Shown here: one piece after another, positions 1 through 7,737 of the stretch
Position numbering within the stretch: the first letter of the stretch is position 1
Layout: the number at the start of each line of letters is the position of its first letter
Notes under the pieces: generated by a model
The model's database searches: none
The model's input: the letters and a program-made list of their open reading frames with translations, nothing else
What the model was told of the DNA's origin: nothing
NCBI GenBank assembly: GCA_024277175.1
Contig: JAJRVT010000202.1
Coordinates: 1 to 34,969, forward strand
Direction of reading: 5' to 3'
DNA from: Chloroflexota bacterium
Lineage (GTDB): Bacteria > Chloroflexota > Anaerolineae > Caldilineales > Caldilineaceae
DNA length: 34,969 nucleotides
Program-made: the position numbers and the translations under genes

Positions 1-3000
1 GCCGAAGGCGTCGCTCGTGCGCTCGACGGCGTGGCCGTTGGCGTCGGTCGCGGTCACCGTCCAGCCGTCGTAGGCCAGGCCGCTCGACCAGAGGACGCTC
101 CCCTGGCTCAGAGTCTCCATCAGGGTGGGGCGGCCCAGGTCGTCGTAGCTCGTGCGCTGGTAGTTGGCCAGGCTGCTCCAGGTCGGCTGCACGTAGCCGC
201 TCCCCGGCGTCCCGCTGACCTCGTAGGGCGCACTGGTCAGATCGGCCTGACCCCGGTTGTCGTAGTGGACGCTGGTGAGCACCCGCTGGCCGGCGGTCAG
301 CGAGGGGCGCTGGCTCTGAAGTTCCCGGCCGAAGCCGTCCACATATTGCCATGACTCCAGATAGTGGCTGGTTCCGGCGTCGAAGAGGCGCTTGCTCTGC
401 ACCCTGGCCGGCCGCGCGGCCGCGTCATAGACGTACGCCAGACTGGGCGGGCCGCTGCTCGGCTCGGTGGGCAGCCAGACCTTTTCCAGCCGCCCATAGC
501 CGTCGTACGCCAGTTCGGTCACATGGCCGCTGGGATCGGTCACCTGGGTCGCCACCCCCCAGCCCGGATCCATGACCGTGCTGGTCACGTGGCCCAGGGC
601 GTTGGTCACGCTGGTCGGGTAGCCGTAGAAGGCGTGATAGGCGGTGGTGGTCGTGTGGCCGTTGGCGTCGGTGACGGAGGCGGGCCGGCCGTAGGCGTCG
701 TAGGCGCTGGTCACGTCGGCGTAGACCGGGCTGGGCGAGACCTGGGAATAGCTCCGCACCTTGGTCAGGTTGCCCTTGACCGGCGCGTCGCCAATCGCCC
801 CGCCGTCATAGCCGTAGAGGGTGAAGGCCTCCTCCGTCCCCACCACGCTGGGCGGTGCGGTCTCGGTGGTGCAGATGCGCAGGCTCCACGAGTTGAGCGC
901 GCCGCCGTCGTTGGTCACGTGGTCCTTGACCTTCAGCTCCCACGAGCCTGTGCTCTCCTCGCCGTCGAAGGCCGAGAGCGCGTGGCTCGGCTTGTAGGTC
1001 CCGCCGCCCGTGGGCGGGCAGGGCAGGCTCCCGGACGCGGCTTCGTCGTCGAAGTTGATGTCGAAGTTGTTCTGGCTGCCGCAGATGCGCTTCATGATCT
1101 GCACCGAGGTCCCGGCCGGACTCTTCAAGGTGAAGTCCAGGTCGTTGATCCAGGTGTGGGTCCCCTTGAGGTTGAGCACGTCCACGTCCGTGATCTCCCC
1201 GCCGTTGGCCACGCTCAGATACGAGTAGACCGTGGGCGTCCCCGAACTGGAGATGCTCTTGGGGACGTCGCTCGAGGCGTAGGTGGTGCAGGTGGTCACC
1301 GGCCCGCCGGCCCCGCCGCCCGAGGTCAGCCCGCTCCAGGTCTTCTCCCACCAGGGCGTGTTGACGATGTAATCGGCCACATTGTAGACGTAGCCCCGCT
1401 CGATGTTGCGGTCGTCGCTGCTGGTGGAGAGGTCGCCGTGCAGGATCTCGCGGGTCACGTTGCCATAGCTGTCATATTCGTACTCGCTGCGGGTGGTCTT
1501 GTTGGTGGAGCCGTAGACGGTCTCCTCCACCTTGGAGAGGCCCACAAATCTGGCCCCGTAGATGCCGCTGCCGGCCGTGCTCACGGCCGTATACCAGTTG
1601 ACGGTGCGCGTCAACGGGCTGTCGTTGGCGTCCAGCCGTCGCACCTCAGCCACCCGCCCCGCCAGCCAGTTGGAGTCGGTGCGGGTGTTGCTGTCGCTCA
1701 GGGTGATGGAGGCGCTGTGGGTCCCGCCGTTGACGTTCTCCCGGTCGCCGTCCATGCCTTGGTAGAAGCGATATTCCGTCTTGGCCCCGCCGCCGTCGGT
1801 CACGGTCACAATGGCGTGGCCCCGGAAGTCGTTCCAGACGTGGTCCGCACAACTGCTGCAGCCGATGTCCTCCCAGTGATGCCACGTGGGCGTGCTGTAG
1901 CTGTACGTCAGAGTCTGGGCCGCGTTGCCGGAGAAGGCGTCCGACGTCTGCATCTGCATGACCTTCCACTTTTGCCACCAGACCCAACTGCTCCCGTCCT
2001 TGGCGATGAAGCAGTCGTAGGGCGGGCGGATGTGGGTCCCGTTCGTCGGGCAGGGGTGGGACTGGCCGTAGGTGAAGTCCACCTGGCCGCCCAGTTGGGT
2101 GTTGATCTTGTCCACCCGGGGCATGTACATGGGCGAGACCCCGGCCGTATTGTAGTTGCGCCGGTTGGGCAGCATCTCGTAGTCGTAGCTCACCCCGGGC
2201 AGCCCGCCGGAGCCGTCGCCCAGCTTCTGCTCCAGGCCGGTGAGGAAGAGCTTGCGCTCTGAATGGTCCCCCTGGCCGTCCACGGGCGCGCTGGGGAAAT
2301 CATAGCTCAGGTCGTAGCGGGCCACGCTTTGCCAGGAAGAGGTGGCCTGGTCGTAGATCTGGGGTTCGATGTAGTCCAGCCGTTTGCGGCTCCAGAAGCT
2401 CTGGGTGCTCTGCCAGCAGACCCCGGAAGTCCCGCAGACCAGGTCCCCGGGCGTATCCGGGTAGTTGGCCGGCCACGAGCAGGCCCCCTCGCAGCGCTCT
2501 TCGGTCACGAACTCCACGCGCACGGGCGGCGTGTTCGCACTGCCCACCCGTCGGCCGTACTCGATGCGGGTCAGATAGCCGCCGCGCACATAGTCCCGGC
2601 GGAAGGTGGAGGAGGTGCTGTAGGCGTAGGTGCGGGCGCCGTAGTAGTTGATCTCGGTGGCGTAGGCATAGGTCGTCAGGTTGCCGTTGGGGTCCTCCAC
2701 CCGGTCCAGGTTCCAGCGCCAGGCCTTGTCGCACATATCGTAGGGGAAGTTGCCGCACAGGGAGGAAGAGGTGTTGTAGACGGTGGCGTACCAGACCGAG
2801 TTCTGGTCTGCGCCCGTCTCCGGGTCGATCTCGCCGCCGAAGCGATAGCGGGTCCCGTCGGGCGTGGTGACGATCCAGTACTCCTTGTGCGCGTCCGGGT
2901 TGCCGGCCGCGCCATTGGTGAACTTTTCCGCGATCCAGTAGGGGTCGTTGCGCAGGCGGTAGGTCTGGCCGCTCACCTTGACCAGCCGGGAGGTCACGCC

Positions 3001-3459
3001 GTTGAGGGTGATGGAGTAGTGGTCGCCGGTGATGCAGAGTTCGCCCGGGGCCTGGCTCAGGCCGCAGACGCGCATGTGGCGGGTGATGTAGCCGCTCTCC
3101 AGGGTCCAGCCGATGCCGGCCCAGCCGGGCTGGTTGTTGCGGCTCTGGCTCATGCCGTCGATGGCCCCGGAGTTGTAGACCAGGCTGACGCTGGGCGTTG
3201 GGCCGGCCGGGGCCGGCGGCAGGGGGATGGCCCGGGAAAGCTGGGCTGCGCCGGTGAAGAGGCCCACCTGGTAGTCGTTCACATTGGCCATGGGCGTGGC
3301 CGAGTAGTCACCCTGGCCGCCGGAGACCCCGGCCGCCAGCACGTAGATGTCACCGGGGTTGTCGGCTGTTCCCGCGCCGCCCCTCACCAGGGGCAGAAAG
3401 AGGCGCTGGTCGGCTGCGGCTCCGGGCTTGGCTTCGTAGGAGGGGTCGTCCGGCCACAT
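1..3459 (-). CDS. Giant SpvB/RHS (YD-repeat) secreted protein, partial
   Basis: The minus-strand frame is open without a stop from 3537 to the left edge, so the C-terminus lies outside the window. The first ATG after an upstream amber codon is at 3459, but the body of the protein clearly begins further upstream. About 60 residues in is an SpvB/TcdB-like module (VNDYQVGLFTGAAQLSRAIP, later GWAGIGWTLESGYITR), then a long beta-rich region, then a P/Homo-B-like domain at about 1255-870 (LNLKGTHTWINDLDFTLKSP, later GSWELKVKD and NSWSLRIC), and then classic RHS/YD repeats from about 730 to 1 (YDAYGRPASVTDANGH, YDDLGRPTLMETL, YDGWTVTATDANGH). RHS proteins form hollow beta shells that carry a variable C-terminal domain, often a toxin or an adhesin. 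That domain, and any immunity gene, would lie to the left. The family is confident; the role is unknown. The gene appears interrupted at 3538-3540 and at 4048-4065. Confidence 0.85.
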   Translation of the reverse strand, partial: MWPDDPSYEAKPGAAADQRLFLPLVRGGAGTADNPGDIYVLAAGVSGGQGDYSATPMANVNDYQVGLFTGAAQLSRAIPLPPAPAGPTPSVSLVYNSGAIDGMSQSRNNQPGWAGIGWTLESGYITRHMRVCGLSQAPGELCITGDHYSITLNGVTSRLVKVSGQTYRLRNDPYWIAEKFTNGAAGNPDAHKEYWIVTTPDGTRYRFGGEIDPETGADQNSVWYATVYNTSSSLCGNFPYDMCDKAWRWNLDRVEDPNGNLTTYAYATEINYYGARTYAYSTSSTFRRDYVRGGYLTRIEYGRRVGSANTPPVRVEFVTEERCEGACSWPANYPDTPGDLVCGTSGVCWQSTQSFWSRKRLDYIEPQIYDQATSSWQSVARYDLSYDFPSAPVDGQGDHSERKLFLTGLEQKLGDGSGGLPGVSYDYEMLPNRRNYNTAGVSPMYMPRVDKINTQLGGQVDFTYGQSHPCPTNGTHIRPPYDCFIAKDGSSWVWWQKWKVMQMQTSDAFSGNAAQTLTYSYSTPTWHHWEDIGCSSCADHVWNDFRGHAIVTVTDGGGAKTEYRFYQGMDGDRENVNGGTHSASITLSDSNTRTDSNWLAGRVAEVRRLDANDSPLTRTVNWYTAVSTAGSGIYGARFVGLSKVEETVYGSTNKTTRSEYEYDSYGNVTREILHGDLSTSSDDRNIERGYVYNVADYIVNTPWWEKTWSGLTSGGGAGGPVTTCTTYASSDVPKSISSSGTPTVYSYLSVANGGEITDVDVLNLKGTHTWINDLDFTLKSPAGTSVQIMKRICGSQNNFDINFDDEAASGSLPCPPTGGGTYKPSHALSAFDGEESTGSWELKVKDHVTNDGGALNSWSLRICTTETAPPSVVGTEEAFTLYGYDGGAIGDAPVKGNLTKVRSYSQVSPSPVYADVTSAYDAYGRPASVTDANGHTTTTAYHAFYGYPTSVTNALGHVTSTVMDPGWGVATQVTDPSGHVTELAYDGYGRLEKVWLPTEPSSGPPSLAYVYDAAARPARVQSKRLFDAGTSHYLESWQYVDGFGRELQSQRPSLTAGQRVLTSVHYDNRGQADLTSAPYEVSGTPGSGYVQPTWSSLANYQRTSYDDLGRPTLMETLSQGSVLWSSGLAYDGWTVTATDANGHAVERTSDAFG

Positions 3460-3537
3460 GGGCGCGGAAGGCTCGGCGTGGGGGCTGGCGGCCGGGCGGT
3501 TCAGGTCCGCCGCCAGCCGCCGGGCCGCGGGGTCGTT

Positions 3538-4041
3538 CTACACGGCCAGGGTTTCCCGGCTTGCGCAGACGGGCGTTCCGGCCTCGTCATGGCAGCCGGA
3601 GAGGCGCAGCAGGATCAGCCGTTCGGCCGCGCTGCCGCCATAGGCCAGGGGGATGGCGCTGTAGTCGATGGTCAGTTGCAGGGGCTGGGTCAGGCTTGCG
3701 GGCGAGAGGGGGCCGCCCGTCTCACTGGTCACCGTCAGGCGGAAGGCCAGGCCGAAAGGCGAAAGGGCCGCGGCCTGGGTCGGGTCCAGGGGCCGGACTT
3801 CCACGCTCATCTCAGGTCCCGGTCCGCTGATGATCTCCAGGGGCAGGCCGTCCAGGCGCGTCACGCCGCCGGCCGCAGGCAAACTCGCCTGCGCGCCAGG
3901 CAAGGCCGGCGGCGGCTCCTGCTGCGCGGGCATGGCGTCTTGGTCGTTGGTCGCCCGTCGTTGGTCCACAGCGGTTGGTCGTCCGTCATTCGTCGTTGGT
4001 CGTTGGTCCACAGTCGTTGGTCGAGAATTTACGACGCGCAA
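3538..4041 (-). pseudogene. N-terminal body of the RHS protein, cut by an amber codon
   Basis: This frame is in phase with the downstream RHS frame and is separated from it only by TAG at 3538-3540. The peptide just before the stop (HDEAGTPVCASRETLAV) runs naturally into the residues just after it (NDPAARRLAADLNRPAA), so I read the two as one protein carrying a nonsense codon. The segment has a beta-sandwich look (PLEIISGPGPEMSVEVRPLD, later LTIDYSAIPLAYGG). Its first 30 residues are low-complexity (RPTTVDQRPTTND) and come from a repeated DNA unit. The codon at 4041 is TTG with no ribosome-binding site, so this is unlikely to be a true start. The frame stays open upstream through the C tract, and the natural beginning is probably the signal peptide at 4201, which is out of frame by one base. 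Confidence 0.6.
3940..4023. repeat. Tandem degenerate GTCGTTGGTC repeats
   Basis: Repeated imperfect copies of a roughly 8-10 base unit (GTCGTTGGTC, GTCCACAG) lie immediately next to the homopolymer, and a few related units appear on its other side at about 4078-4102. On the coding strand they translate as low-complexity T/N/D/Q/R/P-rich linker. They look like intergenic repeat DNA that has become part of the gene, just after the signal peptide. Confidence 0.7.
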
Positions 4042-4201
4042 AGAGGCGGGGGGGGGGGGGGGGGGTGAGGGGCGTTCGTCCTGGGTCGTCGGTCGTTCGT
4101 CCCGCCGCCAACGCGGGCTGGCCGGCGGGCGCCAGCAAGGCGGCGGCGATCAGGACGAAAAGCAGGGAGAACAGGCGGCGGGTTGCTCGGCGGTCAGGCA
4201 T
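3986..4201 (-). CDS. Signal-peptide leader of the RHS gene, currently out of frame
   Basis: ATG at 4201-4199 is preceded by a good ribosome-binding site (AAAGGA, about 7 nt spacing). It begins a classic Sec signal peptide: basic n-region MPDRRATRR, hydrophobic core LFSLLFVLIAAALLAP, and an ALA-A type cleavage site near residue 32. The frame then runs through the C tract as a proline stretch and stops at 3986 after a short unrelated tail, giving a 71-residue product. The RHS body lies in the next frame. Counting bases, removing one C (18 to 17) or adding two would fuse this leader to the body without another stop until the amber at 3538. I interpret it as the true 5' end of the RHS gene in an 'off' or damaged configuration. 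An assembly error in the homopolymer is possible. Confidence 0.6.
   Translation of the reverse strand: MPDRRATRRLFSLLFVLIAAALLAPAGQPALAAGRTTDDPGRTPLTPPPPPRLFARRKFSTNDCGPTTNDE
4048..4065. repeat. 18-base G/C homopolymer tract inside the RHS gene
   Basis: Eighteen consecutive G on the plus strand (C on the coding strand) lie between the signal peptide and the body of the RHS gene. Such tracts slip during replication and are the usual basis of phase variation in surface-protein genes of other bacteria. They are also frequent sites of sequencing error. Tract length sets the frame here. Confidence 0.9.
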
Positions 4202-4321
4202 CAGGGGTTCCTTTCGGGTAAGGACTGCAATCGGGTGAGCGGTGAGAGGATACCATAGAGGGGCGGAATGGGGGAAAGTCGCGCGCTGGGCGATTTTGAA
4301 GATTGTCCTCTCAACAAATCG

Positions 4322-4395
4322 AGGCGAGTCCATCGCATTGACCGCGAACATGCCAAGTTTCTCCAGTGCGCCTGGTCAATGCGATGCACTCGCCT
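4322..4395. repeat. Dispersed palindromic element, copy 1
   Basis: The inverted repeat has 22-base arms at 4322-4343 and 4374-4395 with 21 of 22 positions pairing (core CATCGCATTGACC / GGTCAATGCGATG) around a 30-nt loop. Weaker pairing extends outward to about 4313-4405. A second copy with the same arm core and the same loop length is at 24459-24534. It sits between the DUF4126 gene and the RHS leader, where it could act as a terminator or a structured RNA, or be a miniature mobile unit. Confidence 0.75.
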
Positions 4396-4415
4396 TCAAA
4401 TGTTGAATCGTTACT

Positions 4416-4988
4416 CTACGCCGGGGATGCATCCCCCTGTCGCCCCCAACGCGGGCGGTGACGAATGAGCCAGGTGACGCCGATCACCGTCAGCAGCATA
4501 GCGACGATGGGGAAGATGACCGCGATCAGCGTCATGCCCAGGGAGCCGAAGTTCTCGGCGCTGGCCACGATGAAGTTGCCCGCGCCGCCGGTGGTGACCG
4601 TGGAGGTCCCGCGTACGAGGGTCGTGCCCGCCTGGATGGTGGTGGCCACACCGCCGCCCGCGATCGCGGCCAGGACCCAGCGCAGGAAGGGCGACATGTC
4701 ACCAAACATGGTGGCCGCGGCCAGGGTGCCGGCCACGGCCGCGGCCGGGAGGGCCACGGTGTCCAACAAATTGTCCAGCCAGGGCACGTAGTACGCGCCG
4801 ATCTCCAGCACCATAGCCACGGTCAGCGCGACCAGAGCTACAGGCGTGCCCAGCCAGGCGAAACCCGACGACGGCTCCATGAAGCCGGTGTTGGCCGCCA
4901 GGCTCAGCACCCAGAAAGGTACGAAGATGCGAAACCCGGTGGCCGCGCTCAGGCCAATGCCGGCGGCGATACTCAAAATATATTCCAT
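4416..4988 (-). CDS. DUF4126 family membrane protein
   Basis: The 190-residue polytopic protein matches the DUF4126 pattern: N-terminal SAATGFRIFVPFWVLSLAA, then VEI-like LEIGAYYVPWLDNLLDT, the small-residue segment PAAAVAGTLAAATMF, and the glycine-rich AIAGGGVATTIQAGTTLVRG followed by STVTTGGAGN. It has four to five membrane segments and a short basic tail (RHRPRWGRQ). The function of the family is unknown. The start ATG at 4988 has AAGGAG upstream at a rather long spacing of about 11. Upstream lies the hairpin repeat at 5033-5125, which separates it from the next gene, so it is probably transcribed on its own or at a reduced level by read-through. The family call is confident; the role is not known. 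Confidence 0.85.
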   Translation of the reverse strand: MEYILSIAAGIGLSAATGFRIFVPFWVLSLAANTGFMEPSSGFAWLGTPVALVALTVAMVLEIGAYYVPWLDNLLDTVALPAAAVAGTLAAATMFGDMSPFLRWVLAAIAGGGVATTIQAGTTLVRGTSTVTTGGAGNFIVASAENFGSLGMTLIAVIFPIVAMLLTVIGVTWLIRHRPRWGRQGDASPA

Positions 4989-5032
4989 CCGTACAATTGC
5001 TCCTTGTTTTTTCTGCGATTCAGATGCCCAGG

Positions 5033-5125
5033 ATAGAACGCGGATTAAGCGGATTGGGCGGATCTACACGGATTTTTTTAAATCATCCGCGAAAACCCGC
5101 TCAATCCGCCAAATCCGCGTTCTAT
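5033..5125. repeat. Long hairpin repeat, family A (ATAGAACGCGGATTA)
   Basis: Inverted repeat with outer arms ATAGAACGCGGATT / AATCCGCGTTCTAT and a T-rich centre. The stop codon of the alkyltransferase-like gene (5122-5124) lies inside its right arm. Related copies are at 11845-11939 and 31861-31948, with a fragment at 25389-25440. It is likely to act as a bidirectional terminator or transcript-end hairpin. Confidence 0.8.
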
Positions 5126-5514
5126 TGCCGTTCCGCCGTCCATCCGCCCTCTGGATCGAAGCCGTTTTCTAGCAGCCATGCCAGGTCCGGGCCGGACCAA
5201 CGATAGCGACTGAGATCGATTTTGTGGCCTGGGTCGAATTCGACGCCCTCCTCCTCCAGCCGCTCCTGTTGCTCCAGGACGCCCAATCGAGCGCCCCGGG
5301 GGCTGATCTTGCCCTGGGCGTTGATGATCCGGTGCCAGGGAACGTCGCTCTCCGGCGGCAGCGACCCCATGGCGTATCCCACCATGCGCGCGGTGCAGCG
5401 GCCCACGATGGCCGCTATCTGACCGTAGGTGGCGACTTTCCCCAGCGGAACCTGGCGCACTACCTGGTAAACCCGATCATACGTGGGTTGATGATTCGAT
5501 GCTCTCTCGTCCAT
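5122..5514 (-). CDS. Alkyltransferase-like protein (ATL), MGMT family without active cysteine
   Basis: The 130-residue protein has the DNA-binding domain of O6-alkylguanine-DNA alkyltransferase. The helix-turn-helix region reads GKVATYGQIAAIVGR, and the arginine finger is R43 in TARMVGYAM. At the catalytic position the usual PCHR is PWHR (W60), the defining feature of ATL proteins. ATLs bind O6-alkylguanine lesions, flip them out and hand them to nucleotide excision repair rather than removing the alkyl group. I chose the ATG at 5514 because GGGAG lies 5 nt upstream and family homology begins there; a longer reading to 5607 would add unrelated residues encoded by repeat-like sequence. It appears to be monocistronic, with hairpin repeats on both sides. 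Confidence 0.88.
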   Translation of the reverse strand: MDERASNHQPTYDRVYQVVRQVPLGKVATYGQIAAIVGRCTARMVGYAMGSLPPESDVPWHRIINAQGKISPRGARLGVLEQQERLEEEGVEFDPGHKIDLSRYRWSGPDLAWLLENGFDPEGGWTAERQ

Positions 5515-5576
5515 GTCAACTCCCGGAATAAATACGCAGAAATGGTAAAAGGGTCGCGTGGTTTGGAGGAAGATGG

Positions 5577-5660
5577 TTGAAAAGATTGGAGATCGGGAAA
5601 CCGCCATTCGTCCAGAAATTCCCTAATTTCCAATCTTCAATCCTTAATTTTTAAATTTTC
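5577..5660. repeat. Hairpin repeat, family B (AGATTGGAGATT), degenerate copy
   Basis: The left part (AAAGATTGGAGAT) and right part (AATTTCCAATCTTCAATCC) are complementary and A/T-rich relative to their surroundings. Better copies of the same family lie at 7738-7814 and 30065-30147. It separates the ATL gene from the gene ending at 5684. Confidence 0.6.
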
Positions 5661-5683
5661 CTCACGCATACAAAATGGTCAAC

Positions 5684-6571
5684 TCAATACCCCCGCCACC
5701 AGTCCTTGCGTGCCCGGGGGTCCATGAACTGGCCGGTGTCGCGCACAGCCAATTTGAGCGAGTCGCCATTCACCCGACCCAGCGGTTCGTCATTACGCAG
5801 CGCGGGCAGATGGGTGCGGCCGGCCGCGTTCAACTCATTGTAGAGAGTGACCAGCGACGGCTCGACCGCGATGTCCTCCAGATGCACCAGATAGCCGCAG
5901 GCCGCGGTGTCGTGGCGGGTGTAGACCAGGGTAAGCTGATCGGCGGTGGCGTAGAGGACCAGCGCTTTGTAGCCGCCGCCGTAGATCTCTGCGTTGCGGC
6001 TGGGGATAGAGAGCATCTCGCCCGGCGCGGCCGCCATCTCCAACAAGGTGACCGGCCAAGTGGTCAGGAGTGGACCCCGGCAACCGTCCGGCCCGCAGGA
6101 CCAGTCCCAGTCGTAAACCTGATACGTGGCCGTGAACGCGGGCAGGCGGCGGTCGGCGAAGAGGCCGGGGGCCTGGGGTGCGTCGGGATCGGTCGGCCCG
6201 TTGATATCCACCAGGGTCAGGGGCGCGTCAGCGGCCGCATAGCCGCGCAGGGAGAGGTTGAGGTCGGCGTTCTCCGCTGCCGGGCGCTCGCTGGGGTGAC
6301 AGGGCGGACTCGCGCCCCGATCCACAGGAATGGCGTCATAGACTCGAAAGCTCGGCCCGTTTTGGGCCACGATGGGCAGAAAAATGTCGCCGCCGGGTAC
6401 GGTTCCCGGAGGCGTCGTGCCCGCGTCCTGGGCCAACAATGGGCGCCCGTTCATGGCCAGCAGCAGCGCGCCGAAGATCAGCCCGCCCAGGATCAGCGCC
6501 CGCCAGCGCTTCCAAAATGAGCGGGAACCACATTCCGGGGTTCGGCCAGAGCTTCTTTTGTTACGGCGCAT
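5684..6571 (-). CDS. Membrane-anchored extracytoplasmic hypothetical protein
   Basis: The protein has about 295 residues. A basic start (MRRNKRSSGR...) is followed by one hydrophobic segment at about residues 24-40 (ALILGGLIFGALLLAMNG), then a low-complexity T/P/G linker and a roughly 230-residue extracellular domain. The domain contains VYDWDWSCGPDGCRGP, LVLYATADQLTLVYTRHD, a serine/alanine-type CGYLVHLEDI segment and the ending GQFMDPRARKDWWRGY. Similar C-terminal blocks (TLVYT.. through MDPR.RKDWW) occur, as I recall, in secreted proteins of Chloroflexota, but I know of no assigned function. The ATG at 6571 lets the membrane segment sit near the N-terminus and avoids overlap with the upstream gene (ends 6639); the ATG at 6700 is an alternative. 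Two cysteines in SCGPDGC might form a disulfide. Confidence 0.7.
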   Translation of the reverse strand: MRRNKRSSGRTPECGSRSFWKRWRALILGGLIFGALLLAMNGRPLLAQDAGTTPPGTVPGGDIFLPIVAQNGPSFRVYDAIPVDRGASPPCHPSERPAAENADLNLSLRGYAAADAPLTLVDINGPTDPDAPQAPGLFADRRLPAFTATYQVYDWDWSCGPDGCRGPLLTTWPVTLLEMAAAPGEMLSIPSRNAEIYGGGYKALVLYATADQLTLVYTRHDTAACGYLVHLEDIAVEPSLVTLYNELNAAGRTHLPALRNDEPLGRVNGDSLKLAVRDTGQFMDPRARKDWWRGY

Positions 6572-6638
6572 CGTGTGGCCGAATCCCGGAATGCTTACAC
6601 TCGTTTTCAACGCGCCCAAACCAATGCGCAACCTGGCG

Positions 6639-7712
6639 TTATGGGGTGGATTTCTCAATGGATACATCCCTCCTTTGTGGTTTCCTCTGTGATTCATCAA
6701 GGTCGGTCTGCGGATGTTTGCGCCGGCCAGGCCAGAGGCTGACGCCGCCGATGGCCAGCCCTGTCAATCCCAGGATCACATCCCGAGTGCGGATGAGCAG
6801 GGCCAGGCTCAGGCCGGCCGAGGGACCCGCGCCCAGCGCGCCCATGGCCATGACCAGGCTGGCTTCCAGCGCGCCCAGCCCGGCCGGCAGGGGCAAGAGG
6901 ATGGCCATGCGGGCCGCGAGCATGGCCGTGATGGCCTGGCCCGGGGAGAGGCCCAGCCCCAGCACGTGGGTGGCCAGCCAAAACTCACCGATCATGGCCG
7001 CCCAACTGAGGAGTGCGAAGAGCAGCGCGCCGGCCACGCTCCAGGGTTGTTGACGACAGAGACCCGCGGCCAGTTCCTCCCCCTGGGCCACCCGCGCCTG
7101 GATACGCAGCAGGGTGCTGTTCGCCCAGGCGCGGCTCAGGAGGGCCAGCCCGCCGGCCAGGGGATGGCGACCGGCCCAGATCGCGGCCAGCAGCCCCGCG
7201 GGGATGGCCAGCAGGATCAGGGCGTAGGCCAGGGCCGAAAGGCTGGAGCCGCGGGCGAAGGTTCCCTGCCCAAAGACGTAGATGGCGGCCGCAACCAGGA
7301 ACGAAAAATTGACCAACAGTTCCAGCAACTTGTCCAGGGTCACCGCGGCCAGGGCCGCGTCGCCGGGTGCGTCGTGATGGCGCATGGGCAGGTGCACCTG
7401 GAGCGGCTCGCCGCCAAAGTGGGGACCGGGGGTGAAATAGCTGAGCCCGAACGCGGCCAGCCGATAGCCCAACAGCCGATGCCAGGGGATGCGCACATCC
7501 AGCCCGCGCAGGAGCATCCACCAACGCCCGGTCAGCAGCCACAGCACGATCAGGTTGGCCAGCGCCAGCCAGGCCAGGTCCCGGACATGCAGGTGGCGCA
7601 GTACATCCCACGCCTCGGCCAGGGAAACGCTTCGCGCCACCCACCAGAGCAGAAGCGCGATCTCGGCGATGATGAGCAGGTTCGAGAATCGGCGGCGGGA
7701 TGATCGGATCAT
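6639..7712 (-). CDS. Lysylphosphatidylglycerol synthase TM-region / UPF0104 family membrane protein
   Basis: The 357-residue protein has about eight membrane helices and the hallmarks of PF03706: the early aromatic segment LLLWWVARSVSLAEAW, the conserved block YFTPGPHFGGEPLQVHLPMR and DKLLELLVNF, then late LPAGLGALEASLVMAMGALG. This domain is the flippase half of MprF and also occurs as a stand-alone protein near glycosyltransferases, where it is thought to translocate lipid-linked substrates. No lysyl-transferase domain is fused here. The tail is basic and polar (GRRKHPQTDLDESQRKPQRR). The ATG at 7712 has no clear ribosome-binding site. The hairpin repeat at 7738-7814 separates it from the enolase-like gene upstream. 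Substrate unknown. Confidence 0.85.
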   Translation of the reverse strand: MIRSSRRRFSNLLIIAEIALLLWWVARSVSLAEAWDVLRHLHVRDLAWLALANLIVLWLLTGRWWMLLRGLDVRIPWHRLLGYRLAAFGLSYFTPGPHFGGEPLQVHLPMRHHDAPGDAALAAVTLDKLLELLVNFSFLVAAAIYVFGQGTFARGSSLSALAYALILLAIPAGLLAAIWAGRHPLAGGLALLSRAWANSTLLRIQARVAQGEELAAGLCRQQPWSVAGALLFALLSWAAMIGEFWLATHVLGLGLSPGQAITAMLAARMAILLPLPAGLGALEASLVMAMGALGAGPSAGLSLALLIRTRDVILGLTGLAIGGVSLWPGRRKHPQTDLDESQRKPQRRDVSIEKSTP

Positions 7713-7737
7713 GGTGAAATGTGCAGCATGATGGGAA

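Noticed and set aside
364-4068. Two very long plus-strand open frames (364-2262 and 2263-4068), 632 and 601 codons
   Set aside because: They lie exactly opposite the RHS gene on the same codon grid. Their translations are low-complexity G/V/A/R/H-rich strings with no motifs, as expected for the complement of a GC-rich coding strand. The minus-strand reading has clear YD repeats.
5335-5337. Active O6-alkylguanine alkyltransferase
   Set aside because: The codon for the active cysteine reads as tryptophan (PWHR), so the protein cannot accept the alkyl group; it is an ATL protein.
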